Assembly (NCBI RefSeq): GCF_023276435.1
Contig: NZ_JALLPO010000018.1
Span: forward strand, 62,001-126,000
Origin: Sphaerisporangium perillae
GTDB taxonomy: Bacteria; Actinomycetota; Actinomycetes; Streptosporangiales; Streptosporangiaceae
DNA: 64,000 nt
Direction: 5' to 3'
Under the pieces are notes generated by a model. The model saw only the letters and a list, made by a program, of their open reading frames with translations. It did not search any database and was not told where the DNA came from. Of this stretch, positions 36,325 through 44,058 are shown piece by piece. The position numbers and the translations under genes were made by a program. Every line of letters starts with the position of its first letter. Position 1 is the first letter of the stretch.

Positions 36325-38181
36325 GTGGCGACGGGGGTTACCGAACTGCAAGGCGTTCTGTCGCGGGTCGCACGGCTGGCCGCAGAGAACACCGGGGCGC
36401 TCGATTCGAGTGCCCGATGCATGTCGGCCAGCGCCTGGGTCGGCGGGGGCGCGCCGAAGTTCGCCCAGGCACTGACCGGACAGCGCGTTTCACTCCAGCG
36501 CGCCTTCGAGGCGGCGGCCCATGGGATCGTGGACCGGATCCGGCAGGAGGGCGGCCAGGCGTCCTACCCCTCGTTCACCACCTCGATCAGCACCCTGAGC
36601 GCGGCAGGACACGGCGACTTCGCCGGCATGAACGTCGAAGCCATGACCCGCATGGTCACCGACCTCCAGCAGGCCGGCCAGCAACTCCCCCTGGCCGGTC
36701 AGCGGCTCAGCGCGGAGTTATCGGCCCTCCACCTTCCCGCCCAGCCTGCCCACCTGGTGACCGGCGCCGGCACATGGGCGGAGGAGCAGGCCCGAGACCT
36801 GCGGTCACGCCTGGTTCTCCTCCAGAAGGAACAGGACTCCGGAGTGGCCACCCGCGCGATGGCCGCGTTCGGCCTGTTCGGTGGCCACGCACCCGACCCG
36901 AGCGGAGCCGACAAGCTGCTGGCTGCCGCGGCCACCGGCGAGACCACCGCCCTGACCGGCCTCCTGGACCTCCAGCACGCCGCCAAAGATCCCACTCTCG
37001 CCGCCCGGGTCAACGTATGGTGGCGCCAACTCAGCAGACCGACCCAGGACCAGCTCATCGCCGCCTCCCCCAACCTCCTCGGCAGCCTGAACGGCCTACC
37101 GACCACCATCCGCGACCAGGCCAACCGCAAATACCTCGGCGCCCAGGAAACCGCGATCAGGGGGGAACTGGCCCGGCTGACCGCCCTGGGGAAGGCAGGA
37201 GACGAGATCGAGCAGTTGCGGCTCAAACTCGACCAGATCAAGGCCGTGAGCCAGAGCCTCCAACTCGGCGGCCAGAACGGCCGCGCCCCGGCATTCCTGG
37301 TCACCCTCGAACTGGGCGGCCTAGGCAAGACCGCCATCTCCTTCGGCAACCCGGACGATGCTGACAACATCGTCACCTACGTCCCGGGAACGGGTTCAAA
37401 ACTGACCGGCATCTACGGCGACGCCAAACGCGCGGCAGGACTATGGGATCAGGCCAATCTATCGGTTCAGGACAAGAATGTGGCCTCCATGATCTGGCTC
37501 GGTTATGAAGCCCCACAGTGGGAGTCGACTCTGGAGCCCAAACACTCGGTTGCTTTACCGGTGGCAGCACTGGCAGGAGCACCAGAGCTGGCAGGCTTCA
37601 CCGACGGTCTTCACGCGTCTCACCGACCGGGCTCCGATGTCAGGCTGACCGTGCTCGGGCACAGCTACGGATCGCTCGTAACAGGTGTGGCGGCCCGCTT
37701 CCGCCCCGGCCGCTTCGCCGACCAGGTCATCTTCGTGGGCAGTCCAGGAGTCGGTGCGCTGCGAGCCAAGGAGCTGAACGTCGATCAAGTTTGGGTCGGT
37801 GAGGCGCCTAACGATCCTGTGGGAGACATAGGACATGTGAATCCGAGCCTCGTAGGCATCATGGCCGGGTTAGGCCCCTTTGGCAGCGACCCCAGCACTG
37901 GCCATTTCGGCGCCAAGCACTTTTACGTCGAAGAAACCAGCGATCCAACGTACACGTTCAAGGGGCACTCCAGCTATTGGGACTACCAGTCGACCTCCTT
38001 GAAGAACCTCGGATATCTCGTCAACGGTCAGTACAACAAGCTGCTCCCATTTCCGACCTTCACCCCATCAGCAACACCCACGCCGACGACGACGCCCAGC
38101 GCACCGCCAACCCCGAGCCCTGCGCCCACGATGAGCCCTTCGCCACGCCCACTTCCCTCGCCATCACCAGCGGGAGATTAG
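36325..38181 (+). CDS. WXG100-like / DUF1023 alpha/beta-hydrolase fusion
   Basis: A 618-residue protein. Residues 1-80 are helical with a WxG-like turn (SASAWVGGGAPKFAQAL), as in WXG100 or TPR-like substrates of ESX-type secretion. A second helical stretch runs to about residue 330. The DUF1023 hydrolase domain follows, with the nucleophile motif VLGHSYGSLVTG around residue 445 and VGSPGVGAL. The tail (from about 580) is Pro/Thr/Ser repeats. The start is GTG at 36325. It would act outside the cell on an ester substrate if exported, but no signal peptide is seen. The next gene, eight bases downstream, encodes a lipoprotein. Confidence 0.8.
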   Translation: MATGVTELQGVLSRVARLAAENTGALDSSARCMSASAWVGGGAPKFAQALTGQRVSLQRAFEAAAHGIVDRIRQEGGQASYPSFTTSISTLSAAGHGDFAGMNVEAMTRMVTDLQQAGQQLPLAGQRLSAELSALHLPAQPAHLVTGAGTWAEEQARDLRSRLVLLQKEQDSGVATRAMAAFGLFGGHAPDPSGADKLLAAAATGETTALTGLLDLQHAAKDPTLAARVNVWWRQLSRPTQDQLIAASPNLLGSLNGLPTTIRDQANRKYLGAQETAIRGELARLTALGKAGDEIEQLRLKLDQIKAVSQSLQLGGQNGRAPAFLVTLELGGLGKTAISFGNPDDADNIVTYVPGTGSKLTGIYGDAKRAAGLWDQANLSVQDKNVASMIWLGYEAPQWESTLEPKHSVALPVAALAGAPELAGFTDGLHASHRPGSDVRLTVLGHSYGSLVTGVAARFRPGRFADQVIFVGSPGVGALRAKELNVDQVWVGEAPNDPVGDIGHVNPSLVGIMAGLGPFGSDPSTGHFGAKHFYVEETSDPTYTFKGHSSYWDYQSTSLKNLGYLVNGQYNKLLPFPTFTPSATPTPTTTPSAPPTPSPAPTMSPSPRPLPSPSPAGD

Positions 38182-38189
38182 GAGATCAG

Positions 38190-38693
38190 ATGCGACGGCT
38201 AATCATAGTGATCATCGCCATTGTGGCGCTCGCCGCAGGTTGCGTACGAGGAGGAAAGGCCGTGGACAAACCGACGCTGACCCAGGATGAGGCGGTGGCC
38301 CGGATAGAACAACTCATCCATGACACGGCCAACGCGCTAACGCCCATGCCCCGACTGGATCTCTACCGGCCCAGTCTTAACGTTGGTAGTTGCCTTGATC
38401 CCACCGACGGTGGTTCCGAGGACCGCGTAGTGATCAGCCGCACGTATTTCCTACGCGATATCCCCAAGGACAAGATCACCAATGTCGCAAAGCAGGTCAA
38501 GGCGTACTGGGAGCAGCAGGGCCATCTCATTCAGGGAGTCTCCGAGACCGGCACCGTCATCTCAGGGCGTTCTCGGCCCGACGACTTCCTGCTCTCAGTC
38601 GATCATTCCGACAACGATGTGTTGGCCCTGGGTGCTACCTCTCCCTGCATCTGGCTGAACGGCACCCCGGAGCCCAGCCCGCACGCCTCCTGA
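38190..38693 (+). CDS. Small lipoprotein, probable partner of the DUF1023 protein
   Basis: A 167-residue protein with a signal peptide and lipobox (LIIVIIAIVALAAGC, Cys at residue 18), so it should be anchored on the outer face of the membrane. The mature part has no motif I recognise; it has two Cys (in VGSCLDP and TSPCIW) that may form a disulfide. ATG at 38190 has GGAG five bases upstream. The eight-base gap from the DUF1023 gene implies co-translation. DUF1023 genes in actinomycetes are often followed by such a lipoprotein (family experience, not certain). Confidence 0.82.
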   Translation: MRRLIIVIIAIVALAAGCVRGGKAVDKPTLTQDEAVARIEQLIHDTANALTPMPRLDLYRPSLNVGSCLDPTDGGSEDRVVISRTYFLRDIPKDKITNVAKQVKAYWEQQGHLIQGVSETGTVISGRSRPDDFLLSVDHSDNDVLALGATSPCIWLNGTPEPSPHAS

Positions 38694-38986
38694 CGTAATC
38701 GAAACACCACCCGCCAGGTCACTGAGACGCTGACAGGACGGACCGGTCAACTCGGCTTACCGACCTTGATCGCCGAGACGAATGGGGGTGCATGCCATGA
38801 GTGAGCCATACCAAACCGCGGTGGGCAGCCGCATGTGAGAGCTACCCCGCCGGTCACCTCGACCAAGCCTGGCCGGGCTGCGGTCGTACCGCCAGTTAAC
38901 AAGTAGCCGATGAGCGGACGTTGCCGAGGCGGGCACCGGGCCCGGCGTGGCGCCCGCCGTGAGGCAGCAGGTATGCGGCCGCGTGC
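38694..38986. other. Intergenic region without a recognised gene
   Basis: It lies between the convergent lipoprotein and SnoaL-like genes. A 13-codon frame at about 38798 (MSEPYQTAVGSRM) resembles the first residues of an XRE-type regulator followed by a stop, but the rest cannot be aligned. I see no clear terminator or RNA. Confidence 0.4.
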
Positions 38987-39418
38987 CTACGAACCGGCTT
39001 GGGTCGTGCCTGTGATGCTCGCGAGCGCCTCCATCAAGGGCAGCGGGTTGATGTAGTCGCGGTAGGACAGGATCTGACCGTTCTGGACCCGGAATACGGC
39101 GATGACTGTTTGGTGGAACGGCGCGCCAGTCGGGACAACGGTTCCGTGCGCTTCATACTCCACGATGATCACCTCCGGATCTGTGGTCTCATGCATCACT
39201 ACGTTGCGGTATTCGTCGAACCTTATGAGCGCTTTGGCCGCCTCGGTTAGATGCCTGTGGATCTCCGTGCGGCCCCGCAACCGCGCGGGCGCGCCCGAAG
39301 GCCGGTACGGCCACTCGATGTATCCATCGGGTGCCATCAACCCCACAAACGTCTCGATATCCAGTTCGCGGCCCGCTCGTAGCATTTGCCCGACGATCTC
39401 GCGCGACGTGACGGTCAT
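38987..39418 (-). CDS. SnoaL-like / NTF2-fold protein
   Basis: A 143-residue protein of the NTF2-like fold: an N-terminal helical pair (SREIVGQMLRAGRELDIETFVGLM), APDGYIEWPY, then strands VIIVEYEAHGTVV and VIAVFRVQNGQILSYRDYINP. Members are small cytoplasmic enzymes such as cyclases, isomerases or dehydratases, or ligand-binding proteins; no catalytic assignment is possible here. ATG at 39418 is preferred, with GAAGGA nine bases upstream; a TTG at 39436 is in frame but lies within the operator. It is divergent from a TetR gene that probably represses it. Confidence 0.82.
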   Translation of the reverse strand: MTVTSREIVGQMLRAGRELDIETFVGLMAPDGYIEWPYRPSGAPARLRGRTEIHRHLTEAAKALIRFDEYRNVVMHETTDPEVIIVEYEAHGTVVPTGAPFHQTVIAVFRVQNGQILSYRDYINPLPLMEALASITGTTQAGS

Positions 39419-39429
39419 CGCCCATCCTT

Positions 39430-39493
39430 CGTTCAACGAACGTTGATTGAACGACCGTAGAACGAAGGCTCGCTTCTGTCAACGACCGTAGAA
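39430..39493. promoter_or_regulatory. Probable TetR operator between SnoaL-like and TetR genes
   Basis: The 82-bp divergent gap holds an inverted repeat CGTTCAA-N10-TTGAACG (39430-39453), whose centre contains CAACGAACGTTG, and a direct repeat AACGACCGTAGAA at 39450-39462 and 39481-39493. The first lies just before the SnoaL-like start, the second just before the TetR start, so repression of both promoters is likely. Confidence 0.65.
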
Positions 39494-39500
39494 TGAGCAG

Positions 39501-40103
39501 GTGACCGATCCGAGCGCCCGGCCGACCCGGGCGCAGCAACGCCGCCAGACCGAGGCGCGCATTCTCGCCGCGGCTCGCCAAATGTTCGCCGAACTCGGCT
39601 ACGAACGCACCACGATCCGTGCTGTGGCCTCAGCCGCTGGCATCGACGCTGGCCTTGTCATGCACTACTTCGGCACGAAGGACGAACTCTTCTCGCGCGC
39701 TGCCAAGCTGCCCGCCGACGAGTTGCCCAGCGGCACTGCCGAACAGGTAGCCGAGGCGTTGCTCACCTCGCTGGCGAGGCGCCTGGACAGCGAGCCGGTG
39801 GCCTCGCTAGCCGTCCTGCGCTCCATGCTCACCAATGCCGACGCCGCCGACCGGTACCGGGCCGCAGGCGCGCCTCAGCTCAGCCAGCTCACCGCCGCGA
39901 TCCCCACCCACGACGCCGAACTGCGCGCCAGCCTGCTCAGCGCAATCGTCCACGGCGTGATCATTGAGCGCTACCTGCTTCGACTCAGCCGGCTCGCCGA
40001 CGCCTCGCCCGACCAGATCATCGACCTGCTTCGCCCGTGTTTCCGGACACTCGCCACGGCGCAAACACCCCCGTCGACCGACCAGCTATCCACCGACGGT
40101 TGA
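39501..40103 (+). CDS. TetR-family transcriptional regulator
   Basis: A 200-residue protein. The helix-turn-helix is RILAAARQMFAELGYERTTIRAVASAAGIDAGLVMHYFGTKDELF (residues 20-64, given here as three joined motifs: the AAARQMF helix, the TTIRAVA helix and the LVMHYFG recognition helix). The C-terminal domain resembles the TetR_C_17/AcrR-like group. The start is GTG at 39501. It is divergent from the SnoaL-like gene and likely represses it and itself through the repeats in the 82-bp gap. Confidence 0.9.
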   Translation: MTDPSARPTRAQQRRQTEARILAAARQMFAELGYERTTIRAVASAAGIDAGLVMHYFGTKDELFSRAAKLPADELPSGTAEQVAEALLTSLARRLDSEPVASLAVLRSMLTNADAADRYRAAGAPQLSQLTAAIPTHDAELRASLLSAIVHGVIIERYLLRLSRLADASPDQIIDLLRPCFRTLATAQTPPSTDQLSTDG

Positions 40104-40200
40104 ACGCCGGCCAGACACTCAACGATGAGCGCGATATCCGCTCATGCCGCTGACCGCGTGGCAGACCCATACCGCACTCCAGGTACGCCCGCGTGAACGG

Positions 40201-40467
40201 TCACAGGCAAAGGGGACACGGCTGCAGGTATCCGCCGACCTCGGTGCGGGCCCACAACTCCAGTTCGCCTCGGTCACCGCAGAATTTCACATAGTCAACT
40301 GTCCAGCGCACGCCTCTTGCCGGGTTTCCCGTGATCGTGGCGCAGTCGCCGCGGTGCAGACGAAGGTAGCTGGGGCTGGGGTTACGCGAAGTGTTGACGA
40401 CGAATCCATCGGGGTGACGCCTAACCCACTCCAGGTAGCCAGTGTCATCATCGACGAAACGCTGCAT
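40201..40467 (-). CDS. Small conserved protein of unknown function
   Basis: An 88-residue protein with a patterned sequence: VDDDTGYLEWVRRHPDGFVV, then NPSPSYLRLHRGDCATI and a C-terminal CPLC motif. Similar short proteins, with HPDGFVxN at the start and a CxxC end, occur widely in actinomycetes, often beside restriction or nuclease genes; no function is known to me. The paired Cys residues may bind zinc. ATG at 40467 is used. There is no clear operon partner. Confidence 0.7.
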   Translation of the reverse strand: MQRFVDDDTGYLEWVRRHPDGFVVNTSRNPSPSYLRLHRGDCATITGNPARGVRWTVDYVKFCGDRGELELWARTEVGGYLQPCPLCL

Positions 40468-40616
40468 GAATCCATGATGCCGCTCCTGCTGCTACCGCGC
40501 GCGGCATCGCGATGCTGGATCAGTCGGGCAAACGCTGGGGATGACACCCAACAAAAGCTGGGCAGATGTCCGATCGGCCGACGTCCTCGTCCCGAGGAGT
40601 GCGCAAGCGGTACAGG

Positions 40617-40814
40617 TCACCACGAACGCAACTCGTCCAGTTCGTGCCGGATCGCACGGATCTCGGCCTGATCCTCGGGGTCGGCTGCGATGGCTTCGGC
40701 CTGGGCGCGGATGCGTTCGTCACGCTGCAGCCGCCACGCGGTGAGCACCGCGTGGCGGATGGCTGTCTCCGGGCTGTCTCCAGCGACTGTGAGGTCAGCC
40801 AGGGCGGCTTCCAT
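40617..40814 (-). CDS. Small antitoxin-like protein
   Basis: A 65-residue, mostly helical, charged protein (ETAIRHAVLTAWRLQRDERIRAQ in two pieces, ending ELDELRSW). Size, helical content and the C-terminal acidic tail recall type II antitoxins, but the N-terminal DNA-binding part is short and no toxin gene is recognisable downstream on this strand. ATG at 40814 is used. A perfect 14-bp inverted repeat lies 17 bases upstream, between this gene and the divergent ATPase, and would suit autoregulation. Confidence 0.5.
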   Translation of the reverse strand: MEAALADLTVAGDSPETAIRHAVLTAWRLQRDERIRAQAEAIAADPEDQAEIRAIRHELDELRSW

Positions 40815-40830
40815 CTGCGGGTCGAGCAGG

Positions 40831-40865
40831 TACTGAAGTACAGTTCAGTGGACTGTACTTCAGTA
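40831..40865. promoter_or_regulatory. Perfect 14-bp inverted repeat between divergent genes
   Basis: TACTGAAGTACAGT at 40831-40844 is followed by a 7-bp spacer and the exact reverse complement ACTGTACTTCAGTA at 40852-40865. It sits in the 69-bp gap between the small antitoxin-like gene and the ATPase gene. The size and symmetry fit a dimeric repressor site that overlaps both promoters. Confidence 0.75.
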
Positions 40866-40883
40866 TCGGGGTGATCACTCTTG

Positions 40884-42356
40884 GTGGAGAAGCCGGGGCA
40901 CATCTTCGATCGCGACTGGGAATGGGAGGCACTGAGCTCGTTCGCGACCGGTTCGCAGGCCGAGGTCGCGTTCGGGGTCGTCAGCGGCCGTCGGCGGCAG
41001 GGGAAGACCTTTCTGCTCAGGTCCCTGGCCGAAGCACTCGGCGGGTTCTACTTCGAGGCGACCGAGGGCACGGACGTCGAACTGCTCCGCCTGTTCGGCA
41101 TGGCGCTCGCCCGGCACACCGGCTCTCCGGTGGGCTACCCGTTCGCGGACTGGCGAGACGCGTTCACGTTCTTCTTCTCGCTACCCAAGGACCGTCCGAT
41201 GCCGCTGGTCATCGACGAGTTCCCGTACCTGATGAAAGCCAACCCCGCCATCCCGTCCATCCTCAAGCAGGAGATCGACCTACGCGGCCGTACGCACGGG
41301 GGCACGAGCAACGCCCGGTTACTGATCTGTGGCTCCGCTCTGTCGGTGATGGGCAAGGTGCTCGCGGGACAGGCGCCGCTGCGTGGGCGAGCACGTCTCG
41401 AGCTCGTGGTCCAGTCACTGCCGTACCGGGAGGCGGCCGACTTCTGGGAGGTGTCCGACCCTCGGCTGGCCGCGATGCTCCATGCGATCGTCGGCGGCAC
41501 GCCCGCATACCGGGACGAGTTCGTGGCCGGTGATCGGCCGGCGTCGGTCGACGACTTCGACTCGTGGGTGGTGCGCACGGTGCTCAACCGACGGACGTCC
41601 CTCTTCCGGGAAGGAAGATACCTCCTCGCCGAGGAGTCCGACATTCGCGATCCCGCCCTGTACCACTCGGTCCTCGCCGCGGTCGCGGAGGGCAACAACA
41701 CCTGGGGCGGCATAGCGAGTCACATCGGCCACAAGTCATCGGACATCGCCCATCCGCTCAACGTCCTGGAAGACTGCGGCCTGCTCGTCAAGGAGAAGGA
41801 CGCCTTCCGGTCCGGGCGGACGCGCTACCGCATCGCGGAGCCGCTGATCACCTTCTACCAGGCGATCATGCGACCGGAGTGGACGGATCTCAGCCTCGGT
41901 TTCGCCGAAGAGGTCTGGGGACGGTCACGCCAGCGCTTCCTGTCCAAGGTGATGGGACCGCATTTCGAGAGCTTGTGCAGGGAGTACGCCCTGCGCTACG
42001 GGCGGCGGCACTTCGGCGCGGGCGGCGTCGGCGAGGTCGTGGCCGGAACGGTGGGCGACCCGGCCAACAGGTCCCAGATCGACGTGGACATCGCCGTCCT
42101 CGGCGTGGCGCACCCGGGTGAGCCGCGTGCGGTCAGATCTCTCGGCGAGGCCAAGTGGGACAAGGTCATGGACCTTCGGCACCTCGGCCGCCTGCGCCGG
42201 GCTCGCGATCTGCTGTCGGCCAAGGGGTACGACACCTCGGCCACCACGCTCGCCTGCTACAGCGGCGCCGGCTTCGACGAGGCCCTGCGCGCCGAGGCCC
42301 GCCAGGACCCGGACGTACTGCTCGTGGACATCCCCATGCTCTACGGCCGAGCCTGA
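40884..42356 (+). CDS. AAA+ ATPase, ATPase_2/DUF234 type
   Basis: A 490-residue protein. Walker A is GRRRQGKTFLLRSLAEAL near residue 35-50; Walker B is PLVIDEFPYL near residue 110; sensor region LLICGSALSVMGK follows. A winged-helix segment (ALYHSVLAAVAEG, then GLLVKEKDAFRSG) and a C-terminal DUF234-like nuclease-fold domain with DVDIAVLGV and LGEAKWDK come after. The last part resembles PD-(D/E)xK elements (D in DIAV, ExK in EAKW). Such ATPases occur mainly in archaea and in scattered bacterial genomes, possibly of mobile or defence origin; the role is unknown. GTG at 40884 is used; TTG at 40881 is also possible. Confidence 0.82.
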   Translation: MEKPGHIFDRDWEWEALSSFATGSQAEVAFGVVSGRRRQGKTFLLRSLAEALGGFYFEATEGTDVELLRLFGMALARHTGSPVGYPFADWRDAFTFFFSLPKDRPMPLVIDEFPYLMKANPAIPSILKQEIDLRGRTHGGTSNARLLICGSALSVMGKVLAGQAPLRGRARLELVVQSLPYREAADFWEVSDPRLAAMLHAIVGGTPAYRDEFVAGDRPASVDDFDSWVVRTVLNRRTSLFREGRYLLAEESDIRDPALYHSVLAAVAEGNNTWGGIASHIGHKSSDIAHPLNVLEDCGLLVKEKDAFRSGRTRYRIAEPLITFYQAIMRPEWTDLSLGFAEEVWGRSRQRFLSKVMGPHFESLCREYALRYGRRHFGAGGVGEVVAGTVGDPANRSQIDVDIAVLGVAHPGEPRAVRSLGEAKWDKVMDLRHLGRLRRARDLLSAKGYDTSATTLACYSGAGFDEALRAEARQDPDVLLVDIPMLYGRA

Positions 42357-42505
42357 TAACCGCCTTCGGCGGAGGGTGGGTCACCGGGCCGGATCAGTGC
42401 GGCCCGTGAAAACGGGTCGCCGTTCCGAATGTGGCCGCGCAGAATTGGGTGCCGGAGCACAAGGGGAGGGACGATCATGGTGGTTCGATGCAGGGAGGCC
42501 TGGCC

Positions 42506-43006
42506 ATGACGGATCCTGCCGAGGTTCCGTTCCGGGGAGGGCAGACCGCGCTCGTCGTCAAAGTGCCCGAGGCCGAGCCGGCCGTCGGCCGTTGGCGCGA
42601 GCGCTTCGATCGCGCCGCCGCCATGGGGGTCCAGGCACACGTGACCGTGCTGTACCCGTTTCTCGACAGCGGCAAGGTCGACGGCCTGGTCATGGATCGA
42701 TTACGTGGGCTCTTCATCGCCCATGCCGCGTTCACCGCACGTTTCGACCGCTGCGGGCGCTTTCCTGAGGTGCTGTACCTGGCTCCCGAACCCGGCGACC
42801 CGTTCAAGAGGCTGACCGAGGCCGTGGTGACCCTCTGGCCGGAGGCCCCACCGTACGGAGGGCGGTTCGCGGAGATCGTGCCCCATCTGACCGTCGCCGA
42901 CCTCAGGATCAGACGATGGGGGGGCGGCCGAGGCGGAGCATGCGCCAGGCGGTGCGCCAGGCCATCGGACGGCGCTCCCCCGCCGGCTCGCGCAACCCTT
43001 CCTTGA
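42506..43006 (+). pseudogene. 2'-5' RNA ligase-like phosphoesterase, 3' end lost
   Basis: From ATG 42506 (GGAGG seven bases upstream) the protein follows the 2H phosphoesterase pattern: VQAHVTVLYPFLD (first HxT), RFPEVLYLAPEPGDPFKRLTEA, and EIVPHLTVAD (second HxT). After about residue 133 the similarity stops and the frame runs antisense through the 3' end of a glycosyltransferase gene. Family members continue another 40-50 residues, so the C-terminal strand is missing. Both catalytic His are present, so a short protein could still be made, but I call it a broken gene. Confidence 0.65.
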
Positions 43007-43808
43007 AGCCGCGGAACCACGACTTGATCGCCAGCGAGGACCGCTCGCGCAGCAGGGTCAGCAGGATCCAGTCGAGAAGGTAGAGGACCGCCAGCGGCCA
43101 GGGAAGGTTGCGGCGGGCCAGCCAGACCCGGTTGCGCGCGTTGAGCCGGTAGAAGTCGGCGTGGCGCGTCGGCGGGACCTGCGGGTGGTACATGACGGCG
43201 TCCGCGTCGTACTCGATGCGGTAACCCTCGCCGAGCAGGCGCCAGGCCAGGTCGGTCTCCTCGTGGGCATAGAAGAAACGGCCCGGAAGGCCGCCCACCT
43301 GCAGGAACGCCGAACGTCTGATGGCGCAGGCGCCGCCGAGGAACGTGGTCACCGGTGAGGAGCGCTGCGGGTCGCCGGCACGCAGCCGGGGCACGTGGCG
43401 CCGCTGGCCGACACCGCCGTCAGGGTCCATGACCCGGAAGGAGATCACCGCGAGGTCCGGCTCGGCCGCGAAGCGCTCGCGGACGTGCGCGGCCACCTTG
43501 TCGTCGGCGTACCAGCCGTCATCGTCGAGGAACAGGACGACGTCGCCGGTGCACTCGCGGACGCCGTGGTTGCGCCCCTCGGGGATGCCGACGTTGTGCG
43601 GGACGCGCACGGTGCGCACCGAGGCGGAGCCGTGCTGGGGCACCTCCGCGAGCTCCGGCACGTCGGCGCCGTTGCCCACGACGATGACCTCGACGTCGCC
43701 GTCGGTCTGCATGAGCGCCGACTCGACGGCCCGGTCAAGCTCGGCGACCCGATTGCCCATGGTGAGGATGACACACGAGATCTTCAACGCGTCATCGCCT
43801 CGACGCAT
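42909..43808 (-). CDS. Family 2 glycosyltransferase
   Basis: A 299-residue GT2 (rhamnosyltransferase-like): strand ISCVILTMGNRVAELDRAVES, nucleotide region IVVGNGADV, metal motif VVLFLDDDGWYADDKV, and the acceptor motif FLGGACAIRRSAFL with HEETDLAWRLLGEG as the catalytic-base region. A C-terminal hydrophobic patch (PLAVLYLLDWILLTLL) suggests membrane association. It is the last of the minus-strand polymer cluster at 42.9-49.3 kb. Its 3' end abuts the truncated 2'-5' ligase-like gene, so it may itself have lost a few C-terminal residues. Confidence 0.88.
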   Translation of the reverse strand: MRRGDDALKISCVILTMGNRVAELDRAVESALMQTDGDVEVIVVGNGADVPELAEVPQHGSASVRTVRVPHNVGIPEGRNHGVRECTGDVVLFLDDDGWYADDKVAAHVRERFAAEPDLAVISFRVMDPDGGVGQRRHVPRLRAGDPQRSSPVTTFLGGACAIRRSAFLQVGGLPGRFFYAHEETDLAWRLLGEGYRIEYDADAVMYHPQVPPTRHADFYRLNARNRVWLARRNLPWPLAVLYLLDWILLTLLRERSSLAIKSWFRGFKEGLREPAGERRPMAWRTAWRMLRLGRPPIV

Positions 43809-43991
43809 GGAGAACGCATGGAGTCATGATCACCGAGTCTGTCTGAGCGGGCAATCCGGGGTGTCGCTGGGTACTGCGGAATAAGGGTATCGGAACTGTC
43901 GGCGAACCCCGGCCAAACAGCGATGGTGAGTCTGGTGGCGGCTCTTGACAGAGATACGACGCCGGAGGGCCGCCGACGGTTCCGATGCGTT

Positions 43992-44058
43992 CTCATCTCA
44001 CGCAAGCCGATTCGACCTCATCTCACGCAAGCCGCCCGCCCTCATCTCATGCCAGTCG
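43992..44058. repeat. 18-bp repeats with 24-25 bp spacing
   Basis: CTCATCTCACGCAAGCCG occurs at 43992-44009 and 44017-44034; a diverged copy (CTCATCTCATGCCAGTCG) is at 44041-44058, covering the stop codon of the CDP-alcohol phosphotransferase gene. Short duplication of the 3' end seems likely. No known element is recognised. Confidence 0.7.

Noticed and set aside
38798-38839. Short frame resembling the start of an XRE regulator
   Set aside because: Only 13 codons before a stop and no alignable continuation in any frame.
40520-40620. Search for a toxin gene after the antitoxin-like gene
   Set aside because: No RelE-, PIN- or MazF-like pattern is readable in the minus strand here; the pairing with the divergent ATPase is a separate hypothesis.
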